From Phragmites australis (Eukaryota; Streptophyta; Magnoliopsida; Poales; Poaceae): DNA of 64,000 bases. This document shows positions 47,331-59,071 of this stretch, piece by piece. The notes beneath the pieces were generated by a model. The model was given only the letters and a program-made list of their open reading frames with translations. It did no database searches and was not told the origin of the DNA. The stretch lies in NCBI RefSeq assembly GCF_958298935.1, contig NC_084924.1, forward strand, positions 28,927,819-28,991,818. Reading direction: 5' to 3'. The position numbers were made by a program, and so were the translations under genes. Position 1 is the stretch's first letter. Each line of letters starts with the position of its first letter.

Positions 47331-47810
47331 GAATACAAAGAGGGAGATCCAGTATGAGCCTGAACCGCATGCCGCTTAGAGGCCGCCGCTCGGAGGTCAA
47401 CCTCCGTTCGCTCCTGCACCCGAGCCACACGTCGCTCGGAGGCTGACCTCCACCCTCTTCTACGCCTGAGCTTGTGACTATGGAGGAAAGGAAAGAGGTA
47501 AGGGAGAGAGAGGAGGAGGAGAAGGACGACGGCACCCCCAAATCAGGAGAGAGGAGGAGATCCAGTTCGAGAGAGAGAGAGAGAGAGAGAGGAGGCTGGA
47601 GTGGCGGCTAGGAGCTCGCAGAGCTTGGTGCTCTCAATAAGCATGGGCTCGATGAGTGGGCTATTGCTCTTTGGAGGCAAAGGGAGAGAGAGAGAGGAAG
47701 AGATAAGGTGGAGAGAGAGGGAGGGAGGAGATGAAGAGATAAAGGATGTGAGTTGAGACAAAACGCCATTTAACAAAAATTTTGGGTACATTCGTATCAG
47801 TGCCGGTTGT

Positions 47811-50575
47811 TGTGACGTCCATTTTCTCGTTGGCCCAGCCCATCTCTTCGCGCGCTAAAGCCCAACCCACTCCCCAACTCTTTCTCTCTGATAGCTCAGG
47901 CCCGCCTGTCATCCCCGTTCCTCCACTTTGCCCACGCTGCGCCCGTGCCTACGATCCTGCAACCACTCTGCTCTCCCTCGTGCCTATAAATGCTGCCCCA
48001 ACCCCACCGTTCTCCCGTTCTCCCTCAGCCCCGTCACCCATTCAGCTTGAGCACCATTGTCAGCCGCAGAGCTCAATCGAGCATTGACCACCGCAGCCGA
48101 GCCCTCTACGGTGCTTCTGAGGTCGTCATCGACTTCGTAGGAACATGAGGAATCTTCTCCGCCGCCCCTCGACACTGTTCTGTTGCCGCACGACCATTCC
48201 TACTGAGCTCCGATGAGCACCGTTGTCACCACTCCGTCGCCAGCCCTTCCAGTTGTGCCGTGAAGCCCGCTAACCGCCTCTTTGGCATCGCAGGACCCCG
48301 AGGAAGCTTCACCGACCTTCAATTTTGTTTCTCTGCCATCAGGATCGTCATCCTGTCGAGCTCCGATCTCCGCTGCCATAGCTCTCCGTCGCCAGCGACC
48401 TCCGAGCTTTCTCCGACCATCGCGAACCCTCGGTAAGGATCCTCGTGTGCCTCTATTCGTTTTCTACCGCTCACTGTAGGTCCTAGTGCCCTGTAGCGCT
48501 TTCCCGCGTGTCACTGGCAACCCTCAGATGAAATCCGTGATGGAGCCGCTGCTTTCCTATCACCGTCAGGCGCCAAACCCCCCCCCCTCCTTTTGTCCCC
48601 AGTCGTCCGATCGTAGATGAGTGGCCACGATTAAACCAGCCTGTACCCCTTCACAAACCAGTAAGATCACGCCACGTGTCACCATAGTCCTAGTCAGCCT
48701 TGCCACGTGTGTGTGCCACACGTGCACCTTCGTCCCACGTGGCACAGCCACATCATTTGTTTGAGCCCAGTCAGCTTGCTGATGCAATAATTAGGATTTT
48801 CAATTCAAAAATAAATCATTTATTCTCTGAAATTAGGTAATTTTACATTTAGCCCCCCAAACTTTTTTGTTTCCTCAAAAAGGCCCTTTTTAGCCCTTGT
48901 AATTTTAAGTTTAGCCCCCTATAGTTTTATTTAATTGCATATAGGCCCCTAAGTTTTACAAATAAGACCTGTAACTTTCTATTTTATACAAATTAGCCCT
49001 TATTCTTCCCCTGTAGCTTTAAACCTTCATATCTTTTTCGTTATAGCTCCGTTTTAAGCGATTCTTGTGCTCACGCGATCATAGCAGTGAGTACTATTTG
49101 TTAGTAGGCTTTTCAGAGTGCCTTGCTTTTGTTTAGTGTTCTATTCTTAAATGTTTGTGTTTACTTGTTTCCATTGTGCGCGATTGCAATAAGAGACGAG
49201 CAGTACGTGAGCTTGCAAGATGAGATCTTTGAAGAGTTTGAGCAAGCCGCTGTTGAAGGCAAGTGTCCTTGATAACATTGATCCTATTGTAGGAAAGTGT
49301 ATCTTTTACTTTCTAAATGCATGCTTGTCAATATGAATCCCATGTTTATGGTTTATTAGTACTTTCCATGATTATTCTTGTTGTCGGTGTTGTAGTTGGG
49401 TGTCAAGGATAGAAATGCTTAGTTGTAATGTCAAGTCGAGTAGGATAAATGTTAATTTGATTAATGTTCTATGCAACATGAACCAGTTTGGGTAATCTTT
49501 TGTATCAACATGGAACATAGGGATTTAGGTAGGTTGGTTTGGTTGGTATGGCTGTTGTGTGCACATTGGGTGATGTGCAAGTACCTGCTTTAGATCCTAA
49601 GGACCGGTTCATGGACATGTAACCCAGTATAACAGCGCAACTGTGAGGCTTATATGGTACGGCCTGGCCGATTAATTGGATGTCCTTATTTTGTACGCAC
49701 TAGTGGACGATTGAGTGGCACAAGAGGAGGCCTATGCAGTGGATGGAATCTCTGTTAGCGGTGAAGCCTTAGTGGGTGTTTACGGATTTGGAGGCACCTT
49801 GTAAAGGCCTTGTAGTGATCTCTCGGCGCACACCTTGGAAGTGTGTAAGGTACCGACGGGTACTGGCAAAAGAGTTGATCACGACTCGTGGGTAAAGTGT
49901 GCAGACTCTGCAGAGTATAAAACTGATCGATCAGCCGTGCTCAAGAGTGGGTTTGGACTTCTTCATAATTAGTGGGGATCTTGGATGGTTGGTTTTGGGT
50001 AGTCGGGTGGTGGTACCCCGATGAGTTAGTAGCTAGATATGGGATATCTGGTGAGTCTAGTAGTCGGATGGAATCCAATAAGCTGTTCCTTTAATGTTGG
50101 TGTCATCACACAAAGTAAATAGGATTACTAAGTCATTTTTTAGTCCTAGATTAGGATGTTATAGATGCAGTAAATCTGAGTCAAACCTTCTTACATTAAG
50201 CCTTCATGTCATGTTTTCCCACACTTGCTGAGTACTCCATGTAATCACGCTTGCTTTCTCCCAACCTCTTGATGCTGCTCAGAAGATGAGGATATCGCTG
50301 TCGATGGAGCTGAGTTCTAGACGAAGGAAGCTTTTGACCTGAAGACCATGTTCTAGGTTGATGCTCCCCACGCCTGTGGATGGATGAAAGATCCACTACC
50401 ACTAGAAGTTATCTTAGTGTTTTCTTTAAAACATACAAGTCCTTTTGTAATGAATCTTGTCATTATGTAATGACACTATTATGTTATCACTTATAAAGTT
50501 ACCGCATATATAAAACTTGATCCTGGCATACGTGTGGAATGCATCTGATTTGTTCTTTTGAAACCAGGAGTGACA
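47811..50575 (+). mobile_element. Solo LTR, chromovirus family (copy C)
   Basis: It begins TGTGACGTCC and ends CCAGGAGTGACA, and is flanked by an exact 5-bp target duplication, GTTGT (47806-47810 and 50576-50580). Inside, long stretches match the LTRs at 34666 and 16544 in order, including the conserved segment at 49193-49262. It is 2765 bp, shorter than the 3.6-kb copy, mainly because the AT-rich first part is missing. No genes are contained. Confidence 0.85.
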
Positions 50576-50585
50576 GTTGTGGTTC

Positions 50586-50701
50586 GAACCGACACTGGTA
50601 CTTGACTATTAGTACCAGTTCATGTTACAAACTGGCACTAATGTATCAGTGCCAGTTTGTAACACGAACCGGCACTAATAGTCAGGAATCAGTGCCAGTT
50701 C
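50586..50701. repeat. Long inverted repeat (hairpin)
   Basis: The left arm 50604-50643 starts GACTATTAGTACCAGTTC; the right arm 50644-50683 is its reverse complement apart from about six positions, with almost no loop. The similarity continues outward, less well, to about 50586 and 50701. The repeat units are the AGTGCCAGTT words of the surrounding element. Confidence 0.88.
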
Positions 50702-50730
50702 TTAGCGATTCCACCGTAGTAATGATAGTA

Positions 50731-51973
50731 TTTGGATGGATAAAAATGCACCTGTAGAGAGGAGAAATATTCTGACCTAGCCAGCTCATCTTTCAGCCAA
50801 CCCATTACAAGGGTAAGAAACGAACCGATTTAAGGGTGCATATCCAGTGAAAACATATGTAGAAGTTCTAAAGAAAATTTGAAAAATTTATCATCCATAG
50901 TTAATGTCATATTACATCTCCACACAAAAAATCAAGACCAAAATTGATACTCTTTAGGAGATTAAAAAATGAAAATTCTAGGGTATAGATGCGCAAAGGG
51001 AAAAAAAATATGTTAATTTTGTCCTTTTGTGCATATGTGTTCAATATTTGTCTTTTTATCTCACAAATATGATCGAGTTAGGTCTTGAAAATTTTGTATG
51101 GAACCGTAACATGACATCAAGTATTGATAATAATGTTTTCAAATTTTTTGATAACTTCTATATATATGATCTTTGACGGAGTTTTAATGGCATTGCAGAC
51201 CACACGATAAGCTTCACCTAGGTTCCTAGCCACTCCCAACTCCTTTCTCAAGCACATGCATGACTGGAGCTGAAGTTTGCCAACTCCGGCCGTGGCTCCG
51301 CCGCTCTCACACCCCGCTGGCACGCCTCTAGCGACCGTTGTTCCCTACGGCAAAGCTATGCGCACCACAGCACGACCTTAAGCATGCCCCTGTGTTCAAA
51401 CTCAGCAGGAACAACCCTAACACGTGCATCCACCCTGAACCGCTGCTGTCACCACTTTGCTACTGCCGTCCAGCTAGCTCTAGCCACCTCTAGCTATGAG
51501 GGCACCACCAGGGGGGTCCTTACTAGCTCCCTTGCTGATTCCGCTGGTCACTGGTCAGCTTCTGCTGCCTCAAAGGCACCGGCACGCATAGCTAAAGCGC
51601 CTCGGAGAGCAGCGACACGACCGCACGACCTGGACCGGAGTCAAGCAAAGGGCAAAATTGTCCGATCACAAGTGCTTTCAGGACAAGGCAGCGAGAAAAC
51701 ATAGGTAATGACATGGTACCAATTTCAAAACTTTTGTAATGAAATTTTCAAAACTTTTTATGATTTATAATGATATTTTCAAAACTTTTATGATTTATAA
51801 TGATATTTCTCTAAACCGTACCATTTGTAATGATATATATCTAATTAACCCTAAAAACAAACCCTTCTCTTCGGTCTTCACCCCTGAAACTCCTCGCGGC
51901 CTCGTTTGCTTGGCCGCCTTATCCCCAAAACCCTATCAACCCGAAGCCCCCAGTCCAACCCCCTCCTCTCCCC
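50731..51973. other. Intergenic and upstream region of the RNA-binding protein gene
   Basis: No gene is supported; the frame 51384-51704 has no recognisable domain. Just upstream of the gene (51724-51806) there are three imperfect copies of a 29-30 bp unit of the type 'tttcaaaacttttatgatt' plus 'tataatgata'. A clear TATA box is not seen. Confidence 0.4.
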
Positions 51974-53512
51974 ATGGCGGCCACGCTCTTCTCCACCTCC
52001 CTCTCGCCCCAGTTCCTCTCCCTCTCGGCCAAGCCGACCCCCTCCGCCGCTGCCTCCTTCCCCTCGGTGCTGCCGCAGCTCCGCGCGCTCTCCGCATCGG
52101 CGGGCTGGAGGCAGCTCGCGCCCGTCTGCGCGGCTGCTGCTGTGACATCGGAGCTCGATACAGTTGGCGCGGAGGGGCAGGTCGGCGTCGAGGAAGAGTT
52201 CTCGGAGGAGCTACGGGTGTTCGTCGGCAACCTGCCATTCAGCGTCGACAGCGCCCAGCTCGCCGGGCTCTTCGAGCAGGCCGGCTCCGTCGAGATGGTC
52301 GAGGTATGCCTATGCTCCATAGGCTAAAGAGGCCCCATTTCTTGTCCTAATTGCCTTACATTTGCTCCTGACCGAGGAAAAGAAACTTTGGGGCTTTCGG
52401 TCCTTGAGGTTTCATTTTGTCCCAATTAGCTGACGTTTATTAAATTTGCAATTCTCATTGTGCTGGGAAATTAACAAACACAGTTTCTGGAAAACAAAAT
52501 CTTGGTAATGCTCAGTGTGGTAGGAAAGGAAGGTATTTAAGAACACGATGAGACGGGTCCTTAAGTTTTATCAATAGGAAAGGTGTGGTGTGTGAAGGAA
52601 TTCATGTTAAGCCTGTAAAAGAAAAGGAATTCGATTTCACATTTTCCCTTCAATTAATGAAGTTACATCTTGTTCAGGTCATCTATGACAAATTGACTGG
52701 AAGAAGCCGTGGATTTGGGTTCGTGACAATGTCTTCAGTGGAAGAAGTGGAGGCAGCTGTTGAGCAATTCAATGGCTATGTGAGTATGCTTTCCCGATTG
52801 AAAACTGTTTGTTAACACGTTTTACTGCATAAACCATTCTCTATAGGCGACAGCTTATTACCTATAACTGTGATCTTTACAATGGAGTTTAATGTTTTCT
52901 TGATGTTCCTAGTTTCCTAGTTGATCCTGCATTGACTAATTTGAGTTAGTACACTTCAGACTTAAGTAAATTTAAAGTTAATTATCTGAACCTGTTTTGC
53001 TTTGCTTGATCGAGTATAATGTGTTACACACTGCTCTGAATTTGATCCCTTGATTAAAAATAGGTACTTGATGGGAGGAGTTTGAGGGTGAATGCAGGCC
53101 CAGCACCACCCAGGGAGCAGTCCTCACCAAGAGCACCCAGGGGCGAAGCCAACAGGGTTTATGTGGGTAACCTGTCCTGGGGTGTTGACAATTCAGCCCT
53201 CGCTAACCTGTTCAAGGAGCAAGGGGAGGTCCTGGAAGCCAGGGTCATCTATGACAGGGAGAGTGGCAGGTCAAGGGGGTTTGGTTTTGTCACATATGGC
53301 TCCAACGAAGAGGTTGAGAATGCAATATCGAATCTTGATGGCACTGTGAGTTTTCACACATGCAAGCTGTTTGTTATGCTCCTTTGAAGTTTTTACATTA
53401 CTCTTCTTTTCGTGTGTGTGCGCTAAATTGGTTTATCTTTGTGCAGGACTTGGATGGCAGACAGATCCGTGTCACGGTAGCAGAATCAAGACCACCTAGG
53501 GGACAATACTGA
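51974..53512 (+). CDS. Chloroplast RNA-binding protein with two RRMs (cp29/cp31-type)
   Basis: Four exons, all in phase 0: 51974-52303, 52678-52779, 53064-53345 and 53447-53512. Every intron has GT-AG borders and the stop is TGA at 53510. The protein has 259 residues. Residues 1 to about 55 are Ser/Ala/Pro-rich with few acidic residues, as expected for a chloroplast transit peptide. A short acidic stretch follows (65-79). RRM1 (about 81-155) has RNP2 VFVGNL at 82 and RNP1 RGFGFVTM at 121. A Pro/Arg linker follows. RRM2 (about 175-250) has RNP2 VYVGNL at 176 and RNP1 RGFGFVTY at 215. Family members bind many chloroplast mRNAs and support their stability, processing and editing. It resembles cp29/cp31 ribonucleoproteins; which paralogue is not determined. 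No damage is seen, so it is probably functional. Confidence 0.93.
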
Positions 53513-54022
53513 GATCCCATTTTATATGGTTTATTTAAGCTTATCGTTAGCCCAAATATGAATTATAGCACCGTTATTCTTATTCTTCAGGTATTGTAGC
53601 TGTAATATCTCCAATCATACACCTTTCTAAAAGACAATACCCCCAAACATATTGTTGAAAAGACTGATTTTGGCAATGAGACATTTATGATTTGGTGTTG
53701 ACCTTGGTCGCTCTTCTAATCTTCTTATGTAAGGTTCGTTGATTTACTATATTTGTGTATCAGAATTACAGGTTCGATAGCCCTTAACACCAACTTGGCT
53801 GCACTGTGTAGTGTCCGATTTTGCATGTCTTGACCAGCTTGAATTTGGTAGAAAATGTAGCTCAAGTAAAGCAGTGAACTCACCTGTGCGTCAGAAGTAC
53901 GTCTGCACTTGTCAGCTCAGCTATAAGCCTCTCTAATTGGTCCGGTTCAATGGGGCGCTCAGCCTGGCTATCCATGGTGATGGTCGAAATTAACAGAATT
54001 ACCGTACACGCTGAAAGGATAT
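53513..54022. other. 3' UTR and downstream region of the RNA-binding protein gene
   Basis: The first few hundred bases after the stop are AT-rich, as expected for a 3' UTR and terminator. No canonical AATAAA is visible. Nothing else is recognised before the tandem duplication at 54023. Confidence 0.45.
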
Positions 54023-54176
54023 CAATGAATGTGTAAACGTCTGTCCAGAAGATCCGAACACACCTGCAACGCAAGCATCTATTTACCGTTCCAATTACGC
54101 AATGAATGTGTAAACGTCTGTCCAGAAGATCCGAACACACCTGCAACGCAAGCATCTATTTACCGTTCCAATTACG
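54023..54176. repeat. Exact 77-bp tandem duplication
   Basis: 54023-54099 and 54100-54176 are identical, beginning 'caatgaatgtgtaaacgtct' and ending 'gttccaattacg'. The region is otherwise single-copy here, about 0.5 kb after the RNA-binding protein gene. Confidence 0.95.
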
Positions 54177-54458
54177 TATTTGCATGGAAGGAGGCATATA
54201 AGGTCAACTCCTACCTTGTACTTATACTGGACATCGGTTACAGAAAGTTACGAAACGCTTCCTAAGTTTGTATTCGTAGTTTGATTGCAACAGCCCAATA
54301 CCGCTTCCCAGCCCAATGGAGAGGGAAAAGATGAGAAATAGGACGAGGAAGAAGAATGAGAGAAAAGGTGGATGAGTCTCTCTGCTCTGACTCTTCTGCA
54401 TCCGTCAATGTTAGGGTAGGCTGTTGCCGAAGAACACCAACAGCCTGCTAGATGCAGA
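54177..54458. other. Short intergenic stretch before copia-1
   Basis: No feature recognised. Confidence 0.4.
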
Positions 54459-55291
54459 TGTTAGAATATGTGGATTTGGTCTATTATATTTGTGTAATTC
54501 TAAATAAATCTTAAAGGTCTAACCTTGTAGAGGTGTGTATATATCTTTTAGTCCCACATTGCTAGTGAAGGTGAAGGAAGACTAACTTATAAGGGATTCT
54601 CTCCCACACCTAATTAGCATGTGTAGATGAGAGGATTAGGAGAACGCACGCTCGCTTCACCAGACCAGGACGTGATAGTGGCTGTGGGCGTGAGTGCAGG
54701 CGTACGACACCTGCATGAATGGTCCGCTGAAGATGGATCCAGTTGCTATTGTACGGGTTTTTCCTTTCTCTCTCTGCTGCGCTGTCGCACGTAGCCTACT
54801 CCATCCCGCTATACCTGCTGCGTTGTCGCACGTAGCCTACTCCATCCCGCTATACCTGCTGCGTTGTCGCACGTAGCCTACTCCATCCCGCTACACCTGC
54901 GTGCATCGACGAACGGGAGAGTAGGTCTCTGGAACCCGTCGCTCTCGAGATCTTGCACCGGGAGAGGGCGAAAAAGATTTTTGAGAAGCGCTCATGCGAC
55001 TGCTCACGATCTACCTCTACATCACCATGATCTGCTTCATCTATTGCATCTTCGTCATCGTCTACTGCATCGATATTATGGGAGTCTTTGCATCTCACGC
55101 TATCATCGGGTATGTACATTGAAATCTATCTTAGATAGCTTGTCGAATCCTACTCGAAACTAGTCGAATCTAGTCGGGGTTCATCGGAGCTGGTCAAAAC
55201 CTATTCGAAATTGGTTATTTGCCTCTATTCTTGTTCATGATATATCAAGAATTGAATTAAATTAAATCTGAAAGTGTTATTTTTTACAACA
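54459..55291 (+). repeat. Probable 5' LTR of copia-1
   Basis: It starts TGTTAGAATATG and probably ends TTTACAACA at 55291. It includes the phrase 'tagtcccacattgctag', common in Ty1-copia LTRs, and 'cttataaggg', a possible TATA box (about 54577). A 41-bp unit ('gtcgcacgtagcctactccat') occurs three times near 54784, 54825 and 54866. Gag coding sequence begins within 30 bp of the right end. No intact primer-binding site or matching 3' LTR was found, so the ends are provisional. Confidence 0.6.
54775..54897. repeat. 41-bp tandem repeat, three units
   Basis: Three near-identical copies, about 41 bp apart, lie inside the copia-1 LTR. They differ only at one or two positions (for example 'ctatacc' and 'ctacacc'). 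Confidence 0.9.
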
Positions 55292-55309
55292 ATCCAAAAA
55301 CCTTACTGT

Positions 55310-58300
55310 AGGCACTTTGATTTAACGATGTTGGTTCTGCCGATGCACTGAGGCCGAATAAGTTTACCGGTGTGCACTTTAAGAGATGATAGGCTGAAGT
55401 CACTCTGTGGCTATAGACTGCTATTGGGTTGCATCTAGCAGGCCTGAAGAAACTCTTTGTAAGTTGTATTCTTAGTGGTCTTGCCAATCGTCTTTGTGAC
55501 GTGTACATACACATAAAGGATGCAAAGGAGTTGTGGGACACACTGAATGCAAAATTTGGTGCGTCAGATGCATGTAGTGAATTGTATGTTAAGGAGCTGT
55601 ATCATGACTACAAAATGGCCGATAATCGGTTGGTAATTGAGCAGGCTCATGAGATTCAATGCATTGTAAAGAAACTTGAACTCCTAAAGTGTGACTTACC
55701 CGACAAGTTTGTGCCTGGAAGCATCAATGCCAAATTACCTTCCTCGTGGAGTAATTTTGCCACTGATCTAAAACACAAGAGATAAGAAATATCTGTTGAG
55801 AGTCTGATCACGTCTCTTAATGTTGAGGAGAAAGCTCTGGCTAAGGATGTGCATAACAAAAGAGGCGATGGACAATCTATTGCAAATGTGGTGCAACATT
55901 CCTCTAACGGCAAGTTCAAAAGGAAAAATAACAAGGCCAAACAAACCACCAATTTCAAGAAGAAGAAGATGAACAAAGATGATAAACCTTGTTTAGTGTG
56001 CAGCGAGGTTGGCCAATTGGCTAAAGATTGCGAACGATGCAAAGGGAAGAAGGTTAATCAAGGAAAGAACATCAGGTTCGTCAATATGACCATTGGCAAC
56101 ACTGGAGATGGAGCTAGTGGGTATGGTAATTTACTTATTGTTCTTTTTGTGAATCACTCTACCAGTTGGTTGATTGATATTGTGGCTAATGTACATGTAT
56201 GTGCTAACATTTCGATGTTATCTTCTTATAAGGTCACTCAGGATTCTTCCGTCTTAATGGAGAATGAGTCTCATGCTTTCTGTTTATGGTGTTGGCACAA
56301 TAGATCTGAAGTTTACTTTATGAAAGATCATGCAGCTGAGGAACGTGCAGCATGTCCCTTCGATAAATAAGAATCTAGTTAGCGGTTTTCTTCTCCGTAG
56401 AGACGGGTTTAAGGTAGTATTAGAGTCAAATAAAGTAGTTGTGTCGAAGCATTGACTTTTTATTGGTAAAGGCTATGAGTGTGGAGGCTTGCTCCGCCTT
56501 TCCCTTTATGATTTTTGTAATTGATCTGTGAACCATATTTGTGGCAATATTAGTGGGGATGAGGCTAGAGTTTGGCACTCACGGTTATATCACATAAACT
56601 TTGGTTGTATGACTCAGCTTTCTAGCTTGAATTTAATTCTGATTTTTTCCATTATCAAAGGTTCTAAGTGTCAAAGTTGTGTGCAATCTAAGCAACATTC
56701 TAAGCCTCAAGAAGGCTGCTGAGGAGAGAAATCTGACACCGTTAGAATTCATACATTCAGATCTTTGTGGAATGAATGGTGTGTTAACGAAGGGGAGAAA
56801 AGATATTTCACAACTTTAATTGATGATACATCCAGATTTTGTTATGTGTATTTTTTGAAATCTAAAGATGAGGCTCTAGACTACTTTAAAATCTATAAGG
56901 CAAAAGCTGAAAATCAATTGGAAAAAAAAAAGTCAAAAGACTTAGGTTAGATCGTGGTGGAGAGCATTTCTCTAGTGATTTTAACTTATTCTATAAGGAA
57001 TATGGAATTATTTCTGAGAGAACGCATCCCTATTCGCCACAATCAAACAGGATAGCTGAGAGGAAGAAAAGCACCTTGACTGACTTGGTTAATGCCATGT
57101 TAGACACTGTGAGTTTATCTAAGGCATGGTGGGATAGCCTATTCGTCCCAATCAAACAGGATAGCCTTGTTGACTTCATGTCATGTTCTAAATAGAGTTC
57201 CTACTAAGAATAAGGAGAAACCCCATATGAAGAATGGGAAGGGAGAAAATTATTTGTGCACTTGGAGATGCTTGGCGAAAGTTAATGCTCCAATAACTAA
57301 AAAACTCAAGCTGTGATCTAAAACAATGGATTGTGTCTTTCTAGCTTATCGCAACATTGCCTATAGGTTTTTAGTAGTTAAATCTGAAGTACCCGACATG
57401 CTTGTTGATACATTTATGGAGTCTAGAGATACTACTTTATTTGAGAATATTTTTCCCATGAAAGATACACATAACACTTCTAGCCAAACTTCTGAGATAA
57501 TTTCTGAGCCTACCATACCACTTGAGTATTATGAACAACCACATGAGCTAGTTCCTGGGGAGGATGATAGTGAAGCTCCAAAGAGTAAGAGACAAAGGAC
57601 AATAAAATCCTTTAATTATGATTTCAATATGTACCTTGTGGATGACATTCCTAAGTCTATTTTAGAAACATATGCATCTCCAGATGCAGACTACTAGAAG
57701 GAGGCAATTCGTAGTGAGATGGATTCCATTCTTGTCAGCGGGACTTGGAAAGTCACAAATCGGCCTTATGATTGTAAACCTGTGGGTTGCAAGTGGGTGT
57801 TAAAAAAGAAGCTTAGACACCATGGTGCTACCGAAAATTTTAAGGCTCAGCTTGTGGCTAAGGGTTATACCCAAAAAGATGGCGAAGATTTCCTTGATAC
57901 TTATTCACATGTCACTAGACTGAACACGATAAGAGTATTAGCTTCCTTGGCTGCCTCACATGATCTTCTTATTCATCAAATGGATGTTAAGACATCTTTC
58001 CTTAATGGAGATTTGGATATATGAGGAAATCTATTTGAATCAGCCTGATGGATTTGTATTAGAAGGTCGAGAGAACAAGGTTTGTAAGTTGCTAAAATTT
58101 TTGTATAGTCTCAAACAAGCTCCTAAGCAATGGCATGAGAAGTTCGATATAACTTTAACATCTATGGGCTATGTAGTTAATGAAGCCGATAGATGTGCTT
58201 ATTATCATCATGGCGGAGGTGAGAGAGTTATTACATGTATGTATGTTGATGACATACTGATTTTTGGGATAAATCTTGATGTGATTAATGAGGTTAAGTC

Positions 58301-58960
58301 ATACCTATCTAAAAATTTTGATATGAATGATCTGGGAGAGGTTGATGTCATCTTAAACATCGATTTGATCAGAGGTGAGAATGGGATTACAATTTCTCAA
58401 GCCCATCATGTGGAAAAAATCTTAAGCCGCTTTGGCTACATGGCAGCAAGATCGCTCCAACACCTTATGATCCTAGCTTAATACTTCGAAAGAATAAAAA
58501 AATTGCTAGGGATCAACTGAGATACTCCTAGATAATTGGATCACTCATGTATCTAGCTTGTGCTATAAGGCGTGATATCTATGCTATGAGCAAATTGAGC
58601 CGATTTACTTCTAACCCAAGTGATGACCATTGGCATGCGCTTGAGTGAGTCAAGGGTTGCTTGCTAGGCACTATGAATTATGGACTTCACTATACCAGTT
58701 ACCCATCAGTATTAGAGGGTTATAATGATTCGAATTGGATATTCGATATTGATGAGATCAATGCAACAAGTGGATATGTATTCACTCTTAGGTATGTTGC
58801 TGTCTTATGGAGGTCTTGTGAATAGACCATATTGACGAGGTCAACCATGGAGGCAGAACTCACAACATTAGACATAACTACTATTATGGCAGAATAATTG
58901 CATGAGCTCTTGATAGATTTGCTTGTGGTTGAAAATCGATACAGGCTATGTTGGGGAATG
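55310..58960 (+). pseudogene. Ty1-copia gag-pol (copia-1), broken
   Basis: Gag starts near 55317 (NDVGSADALRPNKFTG), then a stop, then AKELWDTLNAKFGAS and the UBN2-type domain to 55785. The zinc knuckle near 55990 reads CLVCSEVGQLAKDC and has Gln instead of His. The protease site WLIDIVANVHVCA near 56170 has lost the DSG/DTG triad. GAG-pre-integrase is near 56570. The integrase has LIDDTSRFCYVYFLK (56815) and YSPQSNRIAERKKST (about 57035). RT spans 57719-58024 and 57960-58480 with a frameshift between; it keeps CMYVDDILIFG. RNase H lies near 58720-58900 (TRSTMEAELTTLD). Several stops make it non-functional. The order of domains (integrase before RT) identifies Ty1-copia. Confidence 0.87.
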
Positions 58961-59071
58961 GGTTGGCTATGCTAGCCTAAAATAGAACTTTTCTAGCGCA
59001 TTCACCTAGGAAACCATGCAAGTAGGAGATCATAGATTGTTACCACTTGACGAGCAGTGCAGCGGATGAAA

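Larger units (their letters stand above)
46911..50730. mobile_element. CACTA-like non-autonomous element, interrupted by a solo LTR
   Basis: The left end reads CAACTACAGAAAGAC followed by 'ttattagtgccagttg'; the right end reads 'gccagttcttagcgattcc' followed by ACCGTAGTAATG, whose reverse complement (CATTACTACGGT) is a decayed CACTAC-type terminus. Both sides carry many short copies of AGTGCCGGTT / ACTATTAGTACC on both strands, typical of subterminal repeats in CACTA-like elements. The interior contains a 41-bp tandem repeat and the solo LTR 47811-50575. No transposase is present. The ends are approximate. Confidence 0.45.

Noticed and set aside
51384..51704. A 106-codon gene upstream of the RNA-binding protein
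   Set aside because: No domain, Ser/Ala/Arg-rich composition from GC-rich DNA, no promoter signal.
52689..52815. A longer exon 2 starting at 52585 in the RNA-binding protein gene
   Set aside because: Translation upstream of 52678 does not fit an RRM, while the CAG acceptor at 52677 restores the domain in phase.
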